A stretch of DNA of 64,000 bases, from positions 62,001 to 126,000 of the forward strand of contig DVFP01000001.1 in NCBI GenBank assembly GCA_018713145.1, read 5' to 3'. Below are positions 1 through 7,925 of the stretch, piece after piece (position 1 is the stretch's first letter; the number at the start of each line of letters is the position of its first letter). This DNA is from Candidatus Scybalocola faecavium (GTDB lineage Bacteria; Bacillota; Clostridia; Lachnospirales; Lachnospiraceae). A model generated the notes under the pieces. That model had not been told where the DNA came from. It saw only the letters and a program-made list of their open reading frames with translations, and did not search any database. A program made the translations under genes and the position numbers.

Positions 1-405
1 GGCATAATCACAGTCTGTTGTTACACGGCTGACCAGAGTTTCCCCACCGTCAGCATCATAGCAGCTCTGCTTTGTGTAGATCAGCTTCCGCCACAGCTTC
101 TTTCTCAGTCCAAGGTTGATCTTTTCACTGGCAACGCCCTGAAAGATCACGCTGGCCGCGGAGCACAGGCCCATAACAATATACCCAAGAGCATAGCTGA
201 CCAGCTGGGCTGTAGGTACGTTCCCCTGGGCATCCACCACATCTCCGGTAAAATAAGTCACCTGCAAAGACGCCAGTGTCATGGCAAAGGTAGCCACAAG
301 GATCAGGATCAAAAAGACCCATGGGATCTTTATGCCTTTAAATATTTTTATGTATTCTTTTAATGTTACCTTTTCAGGCTTATAATTCTGCCTTTTACTG
401 CTCAT
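1..405 (-). CDS. ABC transporter half-exporter, N-terminal part (cut by window edge)
   Basis: The reverse strand from the ATG at 405 reads 135 codons without a stop to the window edge. The protein begins MSSKRQNYKPEKVTLKEYIK, followed by a hydrophobic span (IPWVFLILILVATFAMTL) and a second membrane segment (SYALGYIVMGLCSAASVIF), then a polar stretch with LRKKLWRKLIYTKQSCYDAD. This is the usual start of an ABC exporter transmembrane domain; the sequence DADGGETLVSRVTTDCDY matches the intracellular loop where these proteins read 'GELVSRLTNDVD'. Its ATG overlaps the stop of the upstream half-transporter in an ATGA junction (402-405), so the two are translationally coupled and probably form a heterodimer. 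The nucleotide-binding domain lies outside the window. Confidence 0.85.
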   Translation of the reverse strand, partial: MSSKRQNYKPEKVTLKEYIKIFKGIKIPWVFLILILVATFAMTLASLQVTYFTGDVVDAQGNVPTAQLVSYALGYIVMGLCSAASVIFQGVASEKINLGLRKKLWRKLIYTKQSCYDADGGETLVSRVTTDCDYA

Positions 406-2165
406 GCGCCATACACCTCCTCATAAGATTGTTCTTCCACAAGCTCTTTATAGTCCGGACATTGTTCCATAAGGGATTCATGAGAACCGCTTCCGATAAT
501 CCTGCCCTGCTTTAATACAACGATCTTATCCGCACGGGCAATAAAATCCAGTTCGTGGCTGACTGTAACAATGGTCTTGCCCTTAAACCTGCGGTAGATG
601 GTATCAATGATTCCGGAAGCTGTCTCTGCGTCCAAAGCGCTGGTGGGTTCATCTAAAAGTAAAATATCCGCATCCTTTAACAGCTCTCTGGCAATGACCA
701 TACGCTGCTTTTGTCCGCCGGACATGCCATTTCCCCAAATAGCCATGGGCGTATCCATTCCCTGGGGCTGTTCCTTAATATAATCTAAAATTCCCGCCTG
801 ACGGACAGCATCCGTAAGCTCCTGGTCAGAAACATTGCGGTGGATGCCGTAGGTGAGACATTCCCGGATCGTGCCTCCAAAAGTGGTGGCATCCTGGTTC
901 ACATAGGATATTTTCTCACGCCATGCATCCAGATTGATTTTTTCAATATCTGTGCCACCAGCGCTGATCCTTCCCTCGTTCGGCAGATAAAGCTGCTCCA
1001 TGAGCTTTAAGATGGTGGTCTTTCCGCTTCCGGAAACACCGGTAATGGCCGTCATTTTTCCCTTAGGGATGACCAGATCCAGGCCGGACAAAATTTCTTT
1101 CTTTTGATTATAGCTAAAGGAAACCTTATCAAATACAATATCTCCCTGGGGAACAGATTTTTCTCCATTTTCTCTCCGGTCCTCCTGAGGCGCTTCCATC
1201 ATAGCTCCGAGACGGGAGGCACGGCCCTGAAGCTCTTTAATATTGCCCCACATCATGGAAATCTGGCGCAGCACTGTATTGATCATAGGCACAAACAGGA
1301 AAAAGGCCAGCCAGGCTTCCAGATTAATCTCCTGACGCTGAAGGAGCAGGCAGCCCCATAAAACCGCCAGCACAGTAGCGATGGCATCGGTAAAAAAGGT
1401 AAACCCGGTTAAAAAGCCGCTGATATACTGATACTGAACATTGGCCTTATACAGCCGGGTGGATGCCTCGATTCCCGCATTTTCTTCTTTTTTCTCAGTT
1501 ACAAAGGATTTGATCAGTGTAAGATTGCGGATCCGCTCTGATAAAAAGCCGGTCAGTCCGCCAATGCGCACCTGGATATTCCGTCCGATCCGGTACTGAA
1601 GGCGGCCCATAAAAATCGCGTACAGGATGTACACAGGAATCAGGACAAACAGCACGGCCAAAAGCTTTTTATTATACATGGAAACCTGCGTCAGACACAT
1701 AAAAAGATACAAGATCATGGATGGCACTGAAATGATGACCGTGATCAGCAATGAAATGGTTGCTTCCGTATCACTGGTTACCGCGCTTAAAAGTTTTCCC
1801 GGATCATTTTCATTGTAATAATCCATACGGATCCCCATCATCCGCTTCCACACAGAATTTCTCGCGGAGCGCACGGATTTCGCGGACGCAAATAATTGTG
1901 ATATGGAGGTCGCCAGGGACAGCACCAGCGTGCCCAGATAATTGATCACAAGGCCCATAATGGCTGCCATGCTGAAATCTCCGGCATACAAAGCGGCTGT
2001 AGAACCAGGCACAAAAGAAACAACGCCATAATAAGCGATACTAATAACCAGGGACAAGATGATCAATCCCCAGCTTAACTTTACTTTTCGGAAAAAGCTG
2101 CCAAATACCTTCCAGCTTCCCTTCCTGCGGATCTTATCATCCCCAGGATTATTCCTTCCCTTCAT
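402..2165 (-). CDS. ABC exporter half-transporter, fused permease and ATPase (587 aa)
   Basis: Type IV (MsbA/LmrA-like) ABC exporter subunit. Roughly residues 30-310 are a six-helix transmembrane domain; residues 345-580 are the ATPase, with Walker A GVSGSGKTT, signature MSGGQKQR, Walker B ILLLDEPTSALD and the switch His in TVSHELD. Residues 1-20 are polar (KGRNNPGDDKIRRKGSW). The length of 587 fits the family. It is the first gene of the operon, with the partner subunit overlapping by 4 bp. A good promoter lies at 2302-2330 and the leader carries a 52-bp tandem duplication. The LytTR/GHKL pair directly upstream may control it, which would fit a peptide or drug exporter; the substrate cannot be read from sequence. 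Confidence 0.92.
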   Translation of the reverse strand: MKGRNNPGDDKIRRKGSWKVFGSFFRKVKLSWGLIILSLVISIAYYGVVSFVPGSTAALYAGDFSMAAIMGLVINYLGTLVLSLATSISQLFASAKSVRSARNSVWKRMMGIRMDYYNENDPGKLLSAVTSDTEATISLLITVIISVPSMILYLFMCLTQVSMYNKKLLAVLFVLIPVYILYAIFMGRLQYRIGRNIQVRIGGLTGFLSERIRNLTLIKSFVTEKKEENAGIEASTRLYKANVQYQYISGFLTGFTFFTDAIATVLAVLWGCLLLQRQEINLEAWLAFFLFVPMINTVLRQISMMWGNIKELQGRASRLGAMMEAPQEDRRENGEKSVPQGDIVFDKVSFSYNQKKEILSGLDLVIPKGKMTAITGVSGSGKTTILKLMEQLYLPNEGRISAGGTDIEKINLDAWREKISYVNQDATTFGGTIRECLTYGIHRNVSDQELTDAVRQAGILDYIKEQPQGMDTPMAIWGNGMSGGQKQRMVIARELLKDADILLLDEPTSALDAETASGIIDTIYRRFKGKTIVTVSHELDFIARADKIVVLKQGRIIGSGSHESLMEQCPDYKELVEEQSYEEVYGA

Positions 2166-2167
2166 AA

Positions 2168-2252
2168 TTTCCTCCTTTCAGGCCGTCCCCTTAAGGCCAT
2201 ATGGGTATCCCTTTAGGGATTTCCTCCTTTCAGGCCATCCCCTTAAGGCCAT
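2168..2252 (-). repeat. Tandem 52-bp leader duplication with hairpin core, copy at ABC exporter
   Basis: Two 33-bp copies (2168-2200 and 2220-2252) differ at one base. They flank a core at 2201-2219 that contains GGGTATCCC followed by a small hairpin (ATCCC-ttt-AGGGAT with one shared base). Each copy holds a ribosome-binding sequence in the minus orientation (GAAAGGAGGAAAT), so the mRNA has two, the proximal one just before the ATG at 2165. The same core and the same period occur at 39103-39195 and 43811-43892. This is seen directly; what creates it is unknown. Confidence 0.8.
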
Positions 2253-2301
2253 TCCTTTAAGGGGCCCACCTTACTTTTCTTTACTTGATTTTTACGTTAT
2301 C

Positions 2302-2330
2302 ATTTTAGCGTAATAAAGCAAAGGTTTCAA
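2302..2330 (-). promoter_or_regulatory. Promoter of the ABC exporter operon with overlapping inverted repeat
   Basis: On the minus strand TTGAAA (2325-2330) and TAAAAT (2302-2307) are separated by 17 bases, a good sigma-A-type promoter. An imperfect inverted repeat, TACGTTA-tcattt-TAGCGTA on the plus strand (about 2293-2312), covers the -10 box, which is a common position for a repressor site. Which regulator binds is not known. Confidence 0.6.
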
Positions 2331-2430
2331 TGGGATCGGTCCGTCCGGGCACACAGGAAGCTAAATGGGCTAAAACCGTGTCTGTTTGTGTCGAAATCCG
2401 GTCTGTTTGGACATCCACTTAGACCGCGGC

Positions 2431-2478
2431 ATAAAAAAGGCAGCCTATTTGTAACTATTCAGCAGGCTGAACTGTTAC
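2431..2478 (-). terminator. Terminator after the LytTR regulator gene
   Basis: In the minus direction, just past the stop at 2495, the sequence forms a long imperfect hairpin (GTAAC..TTCAGC-ct-GCTGAA..GTTAC) and overlapping CAGCCT/AGGCTG arms, followed by CCTTTTTTAT. It should end the regulator/kinase transcript before the exporter promoter. Confidence 0.6.
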
Positions 2479-2494
2479 GCCTATTTTCCGGATT

Positions 2495-3235
2495 TTATGA
2501 AAGAAAACGGGTCCCCTGCTTTTTCAGGGCGTCTCTTAATTCCCCATATTTTTGACGGCTTACAGGGATAATACTGCCCTCATCCAGTACCGCCTGAAAA
2601 GTCCGTCCAAAACCTGCGGCGGACACAGACACCACCCGTCCCAGAGGAATCAGATAGGACTGATGGCAGCGGAAAAAATTAAAGTCGCTAAACATCGCCT
2701 CCAGCTCATCTAAAGAATTTTTTACCGTGTAGCTGGCGTCTTTACAGTAGATCACTGTCTTTCGGCTTTCCCGGGTAATATAGGAAATATCCTCAGGCGC
2801 CACAAGAACAAATCCTGCTGTGCTCTCTAAAGCCAGCTGGGTCTTTCCCGGAAGCTTTTTCCCGCGGCTTTTTTCAAAACGATCAAAAGTCTTTTGGAGG
2901 CGCATAAGATCCAATGGTTTGCACAAAAAGTCCAAAGGCTCATAATCATAACTCTTGGCCCCAAGCTCTGCATGTCCCGTAAGAAAAACATATTTTGTAT
3001 CCGGCAAAGCAGACTGGATATAAGAAGCAATTGAAAATCCATCGGTATCCGGCATCTGCATATCGATAAACACCAGATCCATAGGCATGGATGAAAGGAT
3101 CTTCATAACAGATTCTGAATCTGAGGCCGTGAAAATCCCTTCCTCTTCCACATAAACGCTGATCTTACGTCTGGACTCTTCCAAAACCACCGGCTCATCA
3201 TCAATGATCAGCACCCGCATGGAACGTTTCTTCAT
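2495..3235 (-). CDS. LytTR-family response regulator
   Basis: Response regulator of the AgrA/LytR type. An N-terminal receiver domain (residues 7-120) has the acidic pair DD at 12-13, the phospho-acceptor D58 in LVFIDMQMPD and a late Lys in CKPLD. A C-terminal LytTR DNA-binding domain (about 140-240) contains the typical FFRCHQSYLIPLGRV stretch. The start is the ATG at 3235, which has AAAGGAGGAGAG at good spacing; an upstream in-frame ATG at 3256 lies before this site and is unlikely. The gene overlaps the end of the sensor kinase gene by 35 bp, so the two form one operon. Probable targets are the adjacent ABC exporter and perhaps the divergent 4712 gene (inferred from position). Confidence 0.9.
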   Translation of the reverse strand: MKKRSMRVLIIDDEPVVLEESRRKISVYVEEEGIFTASDSESVMKILSSMPMDLVFIDMQMPDTDGFSIASYIQSALPDTKYVFLTGHAELGAKSYDYEPLDFLCKPLDLMRLQKTFDRFEKSRGKKLPGKTQLALESTAGFVLVAPEDISYITRESRKTVIYCKDASYTVKNSLDELEAMFSDFNFFRCHQSYLIPLGRVVSVSAAGFGRTFQAVLDEGSIIPVSRQKYGELRDALKKQGTRFLS

Positions 3236-4568
3236 CAGACTCTCCTCCTTTAGCATAATTTATCGGGATCCTTGCTACAAAATGGATTACCTGGTCCTCC
3301 ACCTGGGTATAGATCATTCCCCCGTATCTGGCTGCCAACGTTTTTATACTGGACAGCCCTACACCGTCATGGCCCTGCTTTGTTGAGTAGCCCTGCTGAT
3401 AAATACGTCCCAGCATAGAAGGATCATCCATTTTCTTTTGTACAGCGTTGGACACCCGGATCACACAATACTCGCCCCGCTTTAAAACAGACAGGTGAAT
3501 CCCATAAGACTTATCTGTATGGGTCATGGTTTCATCCAAAGCATTTTGCAAAAGATTGCTGATGATCTTATTTGTCTCATAAACATTGGTGGAAATCTGG
3601 GACAGGTCATTTTGTATATCAATATAAAGCCGGATACCTTCCCGGCCTGCTAAAATCTGAAAGTTATGGATCAGCGCGGAAATCGCCGCGTCCTTTATGG
3701 GAAGGACAGCGTTCATCGCCGCAGCATCCCGCTCCAGGGCATCTACATAATCCACACACTCTTTGATCTTTCCCCCATGGATCAGTCCGGCAATGGTCTG
3801 TACATGGAAATTATAATCGTGACGCTGGGAACGGATCACATTCATAAAATTTTCCATTTCTTCCCGGTACTGCTGCTCTGCCAAAATAGTGACCCTCTCC
3901 TTTTTGCAGGTGATCATCAGGATCACGCAGAAAATCCCCAGCCAAAACACCGCTGCCCCGGCAGCAGCCATAAAAATCCTTATAATCTCACTTTCCCGAT
4001 AAAAAATGATACTTACCGCCCACAGTGCGCCGGTTGCCAGCCCGGCAGCCGCCACGATTCCATAAACATGAGAAAGTTTCAAATTCAAACGTCCCGGCGG
4101 ACCGGGAGCATCCTCATAGGCATCCCGCCACCCCGGCTCAGGGAAACGGTGGTAAAGCTTTCGAAATGCAGCAGCAAAAATCAGGAAAATCATCACACCA
4201 GCAGCCCCGGAAATCCATGTCACTCTCCCCGGTACTCCAAAGGCGAGAAAAATCACACAGATTGCTCCGACAGCCATAAATAAAGCCAGGACAGTATCGT
4301 TCCACTGCCGGCCATTTTGAATAGAAACGATCACTGACATTCCCGCAAAAACAGCCGCCAAAGTTCCTATTAATCCTGTCAGCGGACCAAAGGCCAACAA
4401 AAGCGCCAAACATAACACTGCGCCAAACAAAGCTGCCCCAAGGATGTCAATTACTATTTTTTTCCCTTTTATGCCAATAAAAGCCAAGGCGATCCACCAG
4501 GCAAGCCCAGCCCCAAGGCCACAGATCACAGGCAAGATCACAAAATCACTCCCGTATATTAAAGACAT
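3201..4568 (-). CDS. GHKL sensor histidine kinase (AgrC-like)
   Basis: Membrane sensor kinase of 455 aa. Residues 1-220 hold about six to seven hydrophobic segments. They are followed by a coiled linker, the dimerisation/phosphorylation segment RSQRHDYNFHVQTIAGLI (acceptor H250) and a GHKL ATPase with N-box NKIISNLLQNALDE and G-box GHDGVGLSSI. This layout is typical of AgrC-type kinases that sense peptides or membrane signals. It is co-transcribed with the LytTR regulator at 2495-3235. The signal is unknown; no agrB/agrD-like gene is visible beside it, so a quorum-sensing role is not supported here. Confidence 0.9.
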   Translation of the reverse strand: MSLIYGSDFVILPVICGLGAGLAWWIALAFIGIKGKKIVIDILGAALFGAVLCLALLLAFGPLTGLIGTLAAVFAGMSVIVSIQNGRQWNDTVLALFMAVGAICVIFLAFGVPGRVTWISGAAGVMIFLIFAAAFRKLYHRFPEPGWRDAYEDAPGPPGRLNLKLSHVYGIVAAAGLATGALWAVSIIFYRESEIIRIFMAAAGAAVFWLGIFCVILMITCKKERVTILAEQQYREEMENFMNVIRSQRHDYNFHVQTIAGLIHGGKIKECVDYVDALERDAAAMNAVLPIKDAAISALIHNFQILAGREGIRLYIDIQNDLSQISTNVYETNKIISNLLQNALDETMTHTDKSYGIHLSVLKRGEYCVIRVSNAVQKKMDDPSMLGRIYQQGYSTKQGHDGVGLSSIKTLAARYGGMIYTQVEDQVIHFVARIPINYAKGGESDEETFHAGADH

Positions 4569-4648
4569 ATTTCGCTTAGTGTACTGGTTTATAGTTTATC
4601 ACGGATTTAAAAACACAACAACCGGATAAGTTACTTTTTTGTGCCTGG

Positions 4649-4677
4649 TTTACATCAGCAGATTTTTCTCCTATACT
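4649..4677 (+). promoter_or_regulatory. Promoter for the 4712 gene
   Basis: TTTACA (4649-4654) and TATACT (4672-4677) are separated by 17 bases, about 35 bases upstream of the start codon and ahead of an AAAAAGGAGG ribosome-binding site. Divergent from the GHKL kinase gene. Confidence 0.6.
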
Positions 4678-4711
4678 TAGGATACCAACAGAAAAAGGAG
4701 GATACGGCTCT

Positions 4712-5329
4712 ATGATGATTTCTTTAGATACCGATCAATTTAATGCAGTCAATACAACGATTCATTCCACCCATTTGGACGGATGCCCGGTACTGCGTGT
4801 CGTAAAAGGAGCAAAATTCATGGAATTTGATGAAAATACCTACGCCAGATACACCGGCCGGCCTTTTCACAACGGAATTATCCGAGTCAATATGTTTAGC
4901 CGGCTCCTACCAGATGCACCGGATTTTGCCAGAGGCTTTATCGGCATCGCCTACCGTATCAGCGATGACAACAGTTCCTTTGAATCTTTCTATATCCGTC
5001 CCACCAATGGCCGTTCCTGCCCGGATCCGGTGCGCCGTTCCCACGGATGCCAGTATTTTTCCTATCCGGGATATACTTTTTCCTACTTTAGAGATCACCA
5101 CATCACAGACTACGAAGCACCGGCCGATATTGACCTAAATGAGTGGATCCCAGTCAAAGCTGTTATCCAAGATGAACGTGCCGATTTTTATCTTAATGAC
5201 CAGACTCAGCCTGTCCTGACAGTAAAAAATATGAAGCATGGAAAAGATCCAAAAGGTGCTGTAGGTCTTTTTACCGACATTGGAACAGAAGCTTTCTTTA
5301 AAGACCTGGAAATTGAATATTTTGACTAA
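4712..5329 (+). CDS. Hypothetical protein, probable concanavalin-A/laminin-G-like fold (205 aa)
   Basis: Cytoplasmic protein without signal peptide or membrane segment. It is rich in alternating beta-strand patterns, with phrases such as GIIRVNMFSRLL, GFIGIAYRIS, FESFYIRPTNG and a closing GAVGLFTDIGTEAFFKDLEIEYF. That ending is characteristic of DUF1080/LamG-like jelly-roll domains ('G.vGl.....  a.F.nl.v'). Family members include sugar-binding modules and glycoside-hydrolase-like proteins, but no catalytic residues can be assigned. AAAAAGGAGG precedes the tandem ATG ATG start. It stands alone between its own promoter and a bidirectional terminator. The fold assignment is inferred from pattern; function unknown. 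Confidence 0.7.
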   Translation: MMISLDTDQFNAVNTTIHSTHLDGCPVLRVVKGAKFMEFDENTYARYTGRPFHNGIIRVNMFSRLLPDAPDFARGFIGIAYRISDDNSSFESFYIRPTNGRSCPDPVRRSHGCQYFSYPGYTFSYFRDHHITDYEAPADIDLNEWIPVKAVIQDERADFYLNDQTQPVLTVKNMKHGKDPKGAVGLFTDIGTEAFFKDLEIEYFD

Positions 5330-5393
5330 ACAATGACCGGCCATAGATCTTTTAACTACACCGTCCCACCAAACAGACTCACAGAAATAAAAC

Positions 5394-5437
5394 AGCAGCC
5401 TGTGATCCTGACATCATTGTCAAAAACACAGGCTGCT
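5394..5437. terminator. Bidirectional terminator between 4712 gene and aldo/keto reductase gene
   Basis: An 11-bp perfect stem (AGCAGCCTGTG / CACAGGCTGCT) with a 22-base loop lies between convergent genes. T-rich sequence follows on the plus strand (TTTTTTTCTTTTTG from 5447) and GTTTTATTT on the minus strand. Confidence 0.8.
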
Positions 5438-5529
5438 TTAAGAACATTTTTTTCTTTTTGGTTATATGCAAAATTTTGATCCGCTGGCAGCTTCACTGCT
5501 CACTGACTGTTGTCCGCAAACATATCCCC

Positions 5530-6651
5530 TTAGGCAAGCAGCTCTTTTGCCACACGCTCAAGCTCCGCGCGGATGGAAATATGCTGAGGACATACTTCCT
5601 CGCACTTTCCGCACTTAATGCATTCGCTGGCACGTTTCTTGCCATGGCCGCCAACAAGCCAGTTTTCCTGCCCAACAGCAGATTCCTTATTGCCATAAAG
5701 GGTAAGCAGGTTCATGGCTGTAAAGGAGCCGGAAATACCAATATTATTCGGACAGACTTTTGCACAGTAATTACATGTGGTGCATGGGATCAGAGGAATC
5801 TTTTTCATGGCTTCCTGAGCTTTTTCGATAGTTTTTAGCTCATCCTCTGAAAGAGAAGTGAAATCCTTCATATAAGAAAGATTATCTTCCATCTGTTCCA
5901 CGCTGCTCATACCGGAAAGCACAGTGATCACTCCCGGAAGCTGTGCGGCAAAACGGATCGCCCAGGAGGCGTTGGAAGCATCAGGATTTGCAGCCTTGAA
6001 AATATCTTCCACCGGCTGAGGCGGTGTTGCCAGCATACCTCCCTTTACAGGCTCCATGATCACTACCGGCTTATTATACTTTCTTGCCATTTCATAACAC
6101 TCTCTGGAACGGATCGCAGGGTTATCCCAGTCTGCGTAATTGATCTGAAGCTGAACAAACTCCATCTCAGGATGAGCCTTTAAGATTTCCTCCAGTTCTT
6201 CCGGTGTGGAATGGAACGAAAAGCCAATATGCTTTAACACGCCTTCAGCCTTCTTTTCCTTAACAAAATCCCACATATTGAAATTATCAAAATACTGAGT
6301 CCGGTGCTCTCCCAGATTATGCAGCAGATAAAAATCAAAATAACCGGCACCTGTCTGTTTTAAGGATGTATCCAGCTGTGCCTGGGCCTCTTCCTTTGTC
6401 TTACAGTTAATCCACGCAGCATTTTTTGTAGCAAGCTGGAAGCTTTCTCTTGGATACCGCTCAACTAATGCCTGGCGGATGGCATCCTCGCTTCCTGCGT
6501 ATGCCCATGCCGTATCAAAATATGTAAATCCGGCATCCATAAAAAGATCCACCATCTTCTTTGTCTGTTCAATGTCAATGTCATCCCCGATTTTCGGCAG
6601 ACGCATTAAACCAAATCCCAGTTTTTTAATGTTCGCTCCAAGTTCTGTCAT
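5530..6651 (-). CDS. Aldo/keto reductase with C-terminal 4Fe-4S binding domain
   Basis: The first 270 residues form an aldo/keto reductase barrel, with FGLMRLP near the start, the catalytic Asp/Tyr region TYFDTAWAYAGSE and a His in YLLHNLG. The C-terminal part carries two ferredoxin-type clusters, CTTCNYCAKVCP and CIKCGKCEEVCP. This fused form is common in anaerobic clostridia, where substrates are mostly unknown. It is the last gene of the minus-strand catabolic block, 87 bp after the acyl-CoA dehydrogenase gene, and ends at a strong terminator. It could supply reducing steps to the pathway or move electrons; co-transcription with the block is likely but not certain because of the gap. Confidence 0.88.
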   Translation of the reverse strand: MTELGANIKKLGFGLMRLPKIGDDIDIEQTKKMVDLFMDAGFTYFDTAWAYAGSEDAIRQALVERYPRESFQLATKNAAWINCKTKEEAQAQLDTSLKQTGAGYFDFYLLHNLGEHRTQYFDNFNMWDFVKEKKAEGVLKHIGFSFHSTPEELEEILKAHPEMEFVQLQINYADWDNPAIRSRECYEMARKYNKPVVIMEPVKGGMLATPPQPVEDIFKAANPDASNASWAIRFAAQLPGVITVLSGMSSVEQMEDNLSYMKDFTSLSEDELKTIEKAQEAMKKIPLIPCTTCNYCAKVCPNNIGISGSFTAMNLLTLYGNKESAVGQENWLVGGHGKKRASECIKCGKCEEVCPQHISIRAELERVAKELLA

Positions 6652-6738
6652 GATATGAACCTCCTTTGTTTTTTCCGGGGCTGCGCCCTTTTAAAGACAG
6701 TATATACCTTACAGATTACTCTAAGTCAAGGGAAATTT

Positions 6739-7866
6739 TTACGCCAGCAGCTGCCCCGATATAACCATTTCCTGAACCTGGGAAGTGCCTTCGTAAATGG
6801 TAAATACCCGGCAGTCCCGGAAACGCCTCTCAAGTTTAGTGCCCCGGGCAGTTCCTTCCAATGGGCAGAGACTGACAGCCTCAGAGCAGATCCGGCAGCA
6901 GGTTTCTGTAGCAAAAAGCTTGGCCATGGAGGCGGCCATTGTGGAAGCTTTGGGATCATTACATGTATCCTTGATCCATGCTGCCCGGTATACAAGCTGC
7001 CGGGCCGCTTCCAGGCCGGAAGCCATCCGTGCCAGGGCAAATGCCGTACCCTGAGGGCTGTTTTTCTTTTCCTTAATCAGGGCGATTGCATCCTCTAAAG
7101 AGCCGGCAGCCACGCCTATCGCCTGAGCAGCCACACCCATACGTCCCACATCTAAAGTTTTCATGGCATTAACAAATCCCATGTTTTCTTCCCCAAGGCG
7201 GTCCTCCTCCGGCACAAAAACATGATCCAGAATAATATCTGATGTAGCGCATCCGATCAGCCCCATTTTATTTTCCGGCTTTCCAAAAGAAACACCCGAG
7301 GCCTTCATATCCACAATAAATGCTGAAATTCCCTTTGTGCGTTTCGTCCGGTCTGTCTTAGCATAAATGATCCCAAAATCCGACAATGGCGCCATGGTGA
7401 TAAAGGTCTTTCGTCCATTAAGAATATATCCGCCTTCTGTCCTTACCGCATGGGTAGTAATACTGCCCGCGTCAGAGCCTGCATTGGGTTCTGTCAGGCC
7501 AAAGCACAGCATTTTTTCACCTGTCGCGCAGGGACGGAGATATTTTTCCTGCTGCTCCTTTGTGCCGGACAAAAGCAGGGGGCCTCCGGATAATGAATTG
7601 GGAGAAGATACATATAAACTGGCGACTGCGCTGACCTTTGCGATCTCTTCCATGACAAGAACATATGCCCGGTGATCTGCTCCCATACCGCCAAGAGCCT
7701 TCGGTGTCTTAATACCGAAAAATCCCTGGTCAGCCATCTTTTGGATGACTTCGTTGGAGAAAACTCCTGTGTCCTCCGCTTGGTCCAATACCTGATCTGT
7801 CAGCTCCTCCTGGGCAAATTTCCGCGCCCGGGCTTGGATTTCCCTGTGTGTTGATTCAAAATACAT
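6739..7866 (-). CDS. Acyl-CoA dehydrogenase family flavoprotein
   Basis: 375 aa, the standard length for short-chain acyl-CoA dehydrogenases. Seen: the substrate/FAD loop CFGLTEPNAGSDAGS, the middle beta domain (TKGISAFIVD) and the catalytic Glu (about E359) in FTIYEGTSQVQ. The segment that normally reads 'GG.GY..EYPVERxxRD' is here SLCPLEGTARGTKLERRFRD, so the usual Gly-Gly-x-Gly-Tyr loop is changed. Such enzymes oxidise acyl-CoA or, with electron-transfer flavoprotein, reduce 2-enoyl-CoA. Behind a 2-hydroxyacyl-CoA dehydratase the reductive direction is the likelier one, as AcdA does in the Clostridium sporogenes phenyllactate pathway. No etfAB genes are in the window. Confidence 0.9.
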   Translation of the reverse strand: MYFESTHREIQARARKFAQEELTDQVLDQAEDTGVFSNEVIQKMADQGFFGIKTPKALGGMGADHRAYVLVMEEIAKVSAVASLYVSSPNSLSGGPLLLSGTKEQQEKYLRPCATGEKMLCFGLTEPNAGSDAGSITTHAVRTEGGYILNGRKTFITMAPLSDFGIIYAKTDRTKRTKGISAFIVDMKASGVSFGKPENKMGLIGCATSDIILDHVFVPEEDRLGEENMGFVNAMKTLDVGRMGVAAQAIGVAAGSLEDAIALIKEKKNSPQGTAFALARMASGLEAARQLVYRAAWIKDTCNDPKASTMAASMAKLFATETCCRICSEAVSLCPLEGTARGTKLERRFRDCRVFTIYEGTSQVQEMVISGQLLA

Positions 7867-7925
7867 GTATAAACCTTCCTTTCTGTCAGGAAAATCTAAG
7901 TCCGGCCCACATAAAGGATTCCGGA

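Noticed and set aside
3201-4568. agr-type quorum-sensing locus
   Set aside because: Kinase and LytTR regulator are present, but no agrB-like peptidase or agrD-like peptide gene is adjacent.
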